Source: UBA9547 sp044349205 (GTDB lineage Bacteria; Bacteroidota; Bacteroidia; Cytophagales; UBA9547). From it: a stretch of DNA of 10,705 bases. Within the stretch, counting starts at the first letter, position 1, and every line of letters starts with the position of its first letter. A program made the translations under genes and the position numbers. Of the stretch, positions 6,645 through 10,705 are shown piece after piece. The notes below the pieces were generated by a model, which was not told the DNA's origin, made no database searches, and saw only the letters and a program-made list of their open reading frames with translations. The stretch is from positions 1-10,705 of the forward strand of contig JBIKRJ010000067.1 of assembly GCA_044349205.1 (NCBI GenBank), in the 5' to 3' direction.

Positions 6645-6676
6645 AAAAAAAGCCTAAACTAGTTTAGGCTTTTTTT
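6645..6676. terminator. bidirectional intrinsic terminator
   Basis: A perfect 32-base palindrome: an A-run, GCCTAAACT, AGTTTAGGC, then a T-run. Either strand reads as a 9-base-pair G/C-containing stem with A-T extension followed by a T-run. It sits between the end of the plus-strand small gene (6626) and the end of the minus-strand OmpA gene (6703), so it can end both convergent transcripts. Confidence 0.85.
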
Positions 6677-6702
6677 ATGGTCAATTTCTACGTAGTAAAC
6701 GG

Positions 6703-8904
6703 TTATTTGATTTTAGAAATTTTGAATTCTGTTCTTCTATTCGCTTGGTGTTGTGCCTCGTCACAGGTCGAGGTTTGTTCGCCCTCGCAAGCACAATTGT
6801 TTACCAATTTCGTTTCGCCGTACCCTTTGCCATAAATTCTTTTAGGCTTGGGTATTCTTTTGGCTATCCATTGTGCTGAAGCTTTCTCTCTTTGGTCAGA
6901 CAGCCACTGGTTGTATTTCGCGGTCTCCCTACAGTCGGTATGCGAACCCAACTCAATTTCCAATTTAGGATATTGCTTCATCAAATCGACAATCTTTTGC
7001 AGTTCTACTTTAGCGGCATCTGTGATGGCGTAGCTGTTCAAATCGAAGTAAATGGGATTCAATGCCAAGCTTTCGGTTAGCTCAACATTCACTTTCATTT
7101 TTTCCATTTTGGCTTCTACTCTATACTCACCTTCTGCATTCAACACTTTCTTAAACTGCACTGTTTTGGGCACATAACCGCTTTTCTCAAATACCAGGGT
7201 GTAATCGACTTCCTCGTTCAAATCGTGGTCTAACACTTTTTTCAAATCGCCAGAAGCCAGTGTAGTGTATGTTTCAGAAGCACCCGTTTTATTGTTGGTA
7301 ATTTTCACTTTCACTCCTTCAAGCGGTATGGCTGTTTTTTTGTCGAGCGCTATACCCACTATCGACATGTTCAAATCCTCAAACAACAAATCGGTGTTGA
7401 TGGTACGCTCAAAACCTGCCGTACTTACCGTATTGAACGTTGCTTTATGGCGTGGCTTGCTTCCTTTCAAATCGTACTTTTCATCGGTTTTTACATCAAA
7501 CTTATAGGAACCGTCCTCGCCTGTCATAACCGTTCCAATTTCTTTTCCAGTAGCATCGGTTAGCTTTATTATTGCATTGGACATAATCTTGCCCGTGGCC
7601 TTGTTTCTTGCTACGCCTTTCAACACCTTGGGTATGTCGAAGTACTTCAAAAGCGTAACGGCATAAATGTCGTCATCTCCTTTTCCACCTTCCCTGTTGG
7701 ATGAGATATAACCGTTTTTGGATTCTTTGTTCAGGATAAAGGCAAAATCGTCGCGCGTAGAATTGAGCGGGGCACCCAAATTCAGAATGTTGTCAAAACC
7801 AGTCGGCTTTTCTATAGAAAGAAATATGTCCAAACCGCCCAAACCCACATGACCATCGGATGCAAAAAACAATATACCGCTTGGGTGGTAAAAAGGAAAC
7901 ATCTCATTTCCTTCAGTATTGATGGTGGTACCCAAATTTTCGGGTGTACTCCACGTATTGTCTGAATACCTCACCGATTTGTAAATATCGGTACCCCCGT
8001 AGGAACCAGGGAAATTGGCTGTGAAATACATCGTTTGTCCGTCGGGCGAAAGGCTAGGCTGTCCACACGAATATTCTTTGTGATTAAAAGACAATTCCGT
8101 TTCGTTTACCCAAGCACTGTCCTTTTTTTCGGTAGAATATATTTCCAAGTTCACGGTGCCGTCTTTAGCTTTTTCGTCGTAAGCATTGCGGGTGTACACC
8201 ATAAAATTGCCGCTTTCTGAAAATGAAACAGGTCCTTCGTGAAATCTCTTGTTCAAATGTTCGGCTTCCTCAAAGGGCAACAAATCTTTCAACTGACCGT
8301 CTTCTGCAATCTTGGCTTCGTATATGTCCAAATAAGGAAGGCTGTTCCCGTTCCATTTTTTCTTTTTTATGAGCGCACTTTCTTTTTCACGCGTAGATGA
8401 AAACACAATGGTGTTTTTATAATACACGGTGGCAAAATCTTGGTGATCGGAATTGACATCCAAATGAAGAATCTTGTACCTGCCTTCGTCATTTTTAAGT
8501 TTGTCGATCAATTGTTTGTTGGCTTTAAATTCTACAAACCTTGAATCGGCAGGGTGGGTTTCGCCAAATTTTTCAATCCATTTCGCCGATTCGTCGTATT
8601 TACCGTTGGCACGCAACATATAGGCATATCGGTAATAATTGGAAGGATGTGCATCGGGAGAAGCAGCCACCTGCTCGTACCAAAATTCCGCTTTGGGCAA
8701 GTTGCCCGACATGTAATAGCTTTCAGCCAGTTGTCTTTTGACTTCCACGCTTTTGTGGTCAATTTTTTCGTAATACTCTATGGCTTTGGTGTAAGAGAAA
8801 TTACGGTAATTTCCGCTTGCCTGCTTGTGCTTCAATGTTTGGGCAAAGACAGAAGCCTGCGCAACAACAAGAAATGTAATGAAAGTAGTAGCTCGCAAAT
8901 TCAT
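6703..8904 (-). CDS. PorE-like OmpA-family protein (TPR, PD40 propeller, OmpA_C) of a T9SS locus
   Basis: A 733-residue periplasmic/outer-membrane-associated protein. Signal peptide 1-21 (cleavage SVFA|Q22). No lipobox Cys, so it is not a lipoprotein. Order of parts: TPR-like helices (about 35-135, e.g. YTKAIEYYEKI); PD40/WD40-like beta-propeller blades (about 155-415) marked by FSESGNFMVYTRN, LSPDGQTMYFTAN, YHPSGILFFASDGH and GYISSNREGGKGDDDIY; two beta-sandwich (carboxypeptidase-regulatory/Cna-B-like) domains (about 427-508 and 512-600); and OmpA_C (about 616-731) with YFDLNS, SHTDCRET, LSDQREKASAQWI, GKGYGE and NRRTEF, the peptidoglycan-binding residues. This is the layout of PorE in P. 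gingivalis and of the OmpA proteins that follow PorP/SprF genes. Likely role: to tether the SprF/adhesin assembly to peptidoglycan. It is last in the operon, 20 bases after the sprF-like gene, and ends at the shared terminator. Because such proteins are numerous, whether it is PorE itself or a locus-specific paralog is open. Confidence 0.88.
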   Translation of the reverse strand: MNLRATTFITFLVVAQASVFAQTLKHKQASGNYRNFSYTKAIEYYEKIDHKSVEVKRQLAESYYMSGNLPKAEFWYEQVAASPDAHPSNYYRYAYMLRANGKYDESAKWIEKFGETHPADSRFVEFKANKQLIDKLKNDEGRYKILHLDVNSDHQDFATVYYKNTIVFSSTREKESALIKKKKWNGNSLPYLDIYEAKIAEDGQLKDLLPFEEAEHLNKRFHEGPVSFSESGNFMVYTRNAYDEKAKDGTVNLEIYSTEKKDSAWVNETELSFNHKEYSCGQPSLSPDGQTMYFTANFPGSYGGTDIYKSVRYSDNTWSTPENLGTTINTEGNEMFPFYHPSGILFFASDGHVGLGGLDIFLSIEKPTGFDNILNLGAPLNSTRDDFAFILNKESKNGYISSNREGGKGDDDIYAVTLLKYFDIPKVLKGVARNKATGKIMSNAIIKLTDATGKEIGTVMTGEDGSYKFDVKTDEKYDLKGSKPRHKATFNTVSTAGFERTINTDLLFEDLNMSIVGIALDKKTAIPLEGVKVKITNNKTGASETYTTLASGDLKKVLDHDLNEEVDYTLVFEKSGYVPKTVQFKKVLNAEGEYRVEAKMEKMKVNVELTESLALNPIYFDLNSYAITDAAKVELQKIVDLMKQYPKLEIELGSHTDCRETAKYNQWLSDQREKASAQWIAKRIPKPKRIYGKGYGETKLVNNCACEGEQTSTCDEAQHQANRRTEFKISKIK

Positions 8905-8924
8905 GTAATTAAATAAAATGACGT

Positions 8925-9866
8925 TTAGAAATACCTTGGTGACCTAATTCTACCCCTGTCGAAAATGATGAAGTCGTAACAGACCATAATTTCGTGACTG
9001 CCGTTATTGTATTTACCTGTTTTCAGTCCATAAGACCAATCAAACGAATATCCTATGTGAAACTGCTCGGTAAAATCGTACCCTACCAAGGCACCGACAG
9101 CATCGCCAGTCCTGAACATAGTACCTAAAAGCAATTTCTTCTTCAAAATGAAAGAACCCGTCAAATCTACTTCAACAGGCGCGCCCGAAGTCACTTTCAC
9201 AAAGGTGGTGGGCTTCAAATCCAAATTTTCGGAGAGCTTTATCATGGCACCGGCTATGAAAAAGTAGTGTCTTTGCTCGTTGGTAAGGCCTGTGGTGCTA
9301 ATGGTCTTATTGTTGTTGAAATCATTTTCAAGCAAACGAGGAATCGAAACGCCTGCATAAAAACGCTCTCGGAAGTAATATGTTCCAAAACCAAAGTTGG
9401 GCAAAAGCTTGCTGTTGATGTTGTTTTGAAAGGCCACATCGTTAGGATTGTCCAAATCGAGAGCCGCCAAATTAGCCTGTTTGGCATTCACGCCCGTTTT
9501 CATACCAAAAGATAACTTCGATTTAGAGTTCAACTTTACGATGTACGAAAGATCGATGTTGGCCGACGAGTATTTTGTAGGACCAATTTTATCGTTTACA
9601 AAAGAAAAACCCACGCCCATTTTTTGACTTTTGATAGGACCGTGAATGGTAAACGTTTGCGTGGTGGGCGCACCCTCAAAACCTACCCACTGCGACCTGT
9701 TCAAAAGAGTGGCCGTAACCACGTCTCTGGTTCCCGCATAACCTGAATTAATACTTAAAGTATTATTCATGTAATGGGTAAACATCGGCTCTTGCTGTGC
9801 CTGCAACAAACCGCTGCAACAGAGGATTGCCGTGGCGATTAGCGATATTTTTTTCATGCTATTCAT
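8925..9866 (-). CDS. PorP/SprF family type IX secretion membrane protein
   Basis: A 313-residue outer-membrane beta-barrel protein of the PorP/SprF family (TIGR03519-like). It has a signal peptide (about 4-23, LLQAQ), then the family signature EPMFTHYMNNTLSINSGYAG (26-45), LLNRSQWVGFEGAP (54-67) and TIHGPI (73-78), alternating-strand sequence to the end, and the typical C-terminus IRSPRYF with final Phe. In flavobacteria SprF is needed to export its neighbouring cell-surface adhesin SprB through T9SS, and similar proteins pair with type B cargo. Here the gene follows the type B sorting-domain protein after 30 bases and is followed by the OmpA protein after 20 bases, so one operon is likely. 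Start choice: ATG at 9866 (MNSMKKI) or ATG at 9857 (MKKISLI), which gives a shorter signal peptide; no Shine-Dalgarno decides it. Family call firm. Confidence 0.93.
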   Translation of the reverse strand: MNSMKKISLIATAILCCSGLLQAQQEPMFTHYMNNTLSINSGYAGTRDVVTATLLNRSQWVGFEGAPTTQTFTIHGPIKSQKMGVGFSFVNDKIGPTKYSSANIDLSYIVKLNSKSKLSFGMKTGVNAKQANLAALDLDNPNDVAFQNNINSKLLPNFGFGTYYFRERFYAGVSIPRLLENDFNNNKTISTTGLTNEQRHYFFIAGAMIKLSENLDLKPTTFVKVTSGAPVEVDLTGSFILKKKLLLGTMFRTGDAVGALVGYDFTEQFHIGYSFDWSYGLKTGKYNNGSHEIMVCYDFIIFDRGRIRSPRYF

Positions 9867-9896
9867 CGTAATATAAATCTTAGTTTAGGCTGTGGG

Positions 9897-10705
9897 TTAT
9901 CTGTTCAAATAAACGGTTCCTTTTCTGATTCTTGGCGGTTCTGCATCATCGCCCAAATCGAGCACATAGAAGTAAGAACCTATAGGAAGTTCTTCGCTGT
10001 CTATCCTTAAACCAACGTTCGATTTGCCCGCCCACTTGTTGTTGTACGGACTTGCCTCGAACACTTTGTTGCCCCAACGATTGAATATCACAAAGTTATT
10101 GTTTGGATAACCCTCAATGCCTTTTATAACAAAGTAGTCGTTGACACCGTCGCCATTGGGTGAGAAACCTTCCGGAATATGAATTTTAGGAAGCTTCACT
10201 TTGATAAAAATAGTGTCGAAAGCACAAGCGACTGGTAGCGGCAAGCCATTGTCGCAGATACTGAATACGACGATGTCTTCTCCAAAATAATCTTCTTTCG
10301 GAGAGTAAGTGTAACTACCGTCTGAATTTACTTGGATGGTGCCATTGCTTGGGGCTACCACAGGGGTCAGGTTCAAGTCTAACTTGGTGCCATCAGGGTC
10401 TACATCACCATTGAACAAATTGCCAGATACCGAAGCGTTCTGCAATATTTCATGGTATTCGTTTTTCACAACTGGTTTGTCGTTGACAGGCAACACATCT
10501 ATGAATATAATGTCATTTACAGGATAAACTGGGAATAGTGCTACAGCAGGGTCTTTCTTGAATACGCTGATGATAAGAGTGTCTTTACCATTGAAGTTGG
10601 CATTTGGAGTATATAAATACACACTACTATCAATGATAGTGATGGTGCCATGCTTGGGCAGAACCAATGGTGCATTCAATACACTGATTGACGATTTAGG
10701 GAAAT
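9897..10705 (-). CDS. type B (CHU_C) T9SS cargo / surface adhesin, C-terminal part (5' end off the right edge)
   Basis: The reading frame is open to the right edge, so only the last 268 residues are visible. A TTG at 10677-10679 is an internal Leu codon, not a start. Visible parts, numbered from that codon: the end of one Ig/cadherin-like domain (about 8-62, APLVLPKHGTITI and TPNANFNGKDTL), a full tandem repeat of the same sort (about 65-162, NDKPVVKNEY, DVDPDG, APSNGTIQVNSDGSYTYSP and DYFGEDIVVFSICDNG), and the CHU_C/TIGR04131 gliding motility-associated C-terminal domain (about 168-260). The last is recognised by IPEGFSPNGDGVNDYFVI, FNRWGNKVFEA, NKWAGKS, LPIGSYFYVLDLG and RKGTVYLNR. The domain sends the protein through T9SS (type B) to the cell surface. 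The repeats suggest a long adhesin or gliding-type surface filament. It heads the visible part of the operon with the SprF-like and OmpA proteins. Confidence 0.9.
   Translation of the reverse strand, partial: FPKSSISVLNAPLVLPKHGTITIIDSSVYLYTPNANFNGKDTLIISVFKKDPAVALFPVYPVNDIIFIDVLPVNDKPVVKNEYHEILQNASVSGNLFNGDVDPDGTKLDLNLTPVVAPSNGTIQVNSDGSYTYSPKEDYFGEDIVVFSICDNGLPLPVACAFDTIFIKVKLPKIHIPEGFSPNGDGVNDYFVIKGIEGYPNNNFVIFNRWGNKVFEASPYNNKWAGKSNVGLRIDSEELPIGSYFYVLDLGDDAEPPRIRKGTVYLNR

Noticed and set aside
9881..9891. TAGTTTAGGCT shared with the terminator at 6660-6670
   Set aside because: An 11-base match is expected by chance in a window of this size, and no stem forms at 9881.
10677..10679. TTG as start of the right-edge gene
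   Set aside because: The frame is open past it to the window edge and lies inside an Ig-like domain, so the codon is an internal Leu.

Overview
The window looks like chromosomal DNA of a member of the Bacteroidota. Four things point that way: a type IX secretion (T9SS) gene set (a CHU_C/type B sorting domain protein, a PorP/SprF protein, a PorE-like OmpA protein and a type A sorting-tail protein), a promoter matching the Bacteroidota form TTG-N20-TAnnTTTG, mostly A/T-rich leaders without Shine-Dalgarno sequences, and a small protein with a PID-CTERM-like tail. The order or genus cannot be fixed from the sequence alone. No tRNA, rRNA, CRISPR array, insertion sequence or other mobile element was seen.

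Left part (1-3915, all on the minus strand, transcribed right to left): a 12-TM RND/MMPL-type exporter, then the DNA polymerase III delta-prime subunit (holB), then a SAM-dependent methyltransferase that runs off the left edge. Gaps are 28 and 12 bases, so this is probably one transcript. Upstream of it on the same strand (3985-5595) is a two-gene unit: a CysH-type [4Fe-4S] APS reductase followed by an extended SDR (nucleotide-sugar epimerase-like) in which the catalytic Tyr of YxxxK is Phe.

Middle part (5596-6676): a 308-base divergent intergenic region holds a well-matched Bacteroidota promoter and a small hairpin. It drives two small plus-strand genes 12 bases apart. Both encode secreted proteins with a signal peptide and the same Cys/Tyr/Asp-rich motif (roughly CDxYDPxSxxYDxCIxA) just after the predicted cleavage site. 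The first then carries a T9SS type A sorting domain, and the second a PID-CTERM-like membrane-anchor tail. Nearly the same mature motif is thus delivered by two different sorting tails, which is the most unusual thing in the window. A perfect palindromic terminator closes the pair and also serves the convergent operon from the right.

Right part (6703-10705, minus strand): a three-gene T9SS unit in transcription order: the C-terminal end of a large type B (CHU_C) surface protein with cadherin/Ig-like repeats, a PorP/SprF outer-membrane protein, and a PorE-like lipid-free OmpA-family protein (TPR, PD40 propeller, two beta-sandwich domains, OmpA_C). This is a known Bacteroidota arrangement, in which the SprF-like protein helps export or hold its neighbouring type B adhesin and the OmpA protein links the assembly to peptidoglycan.
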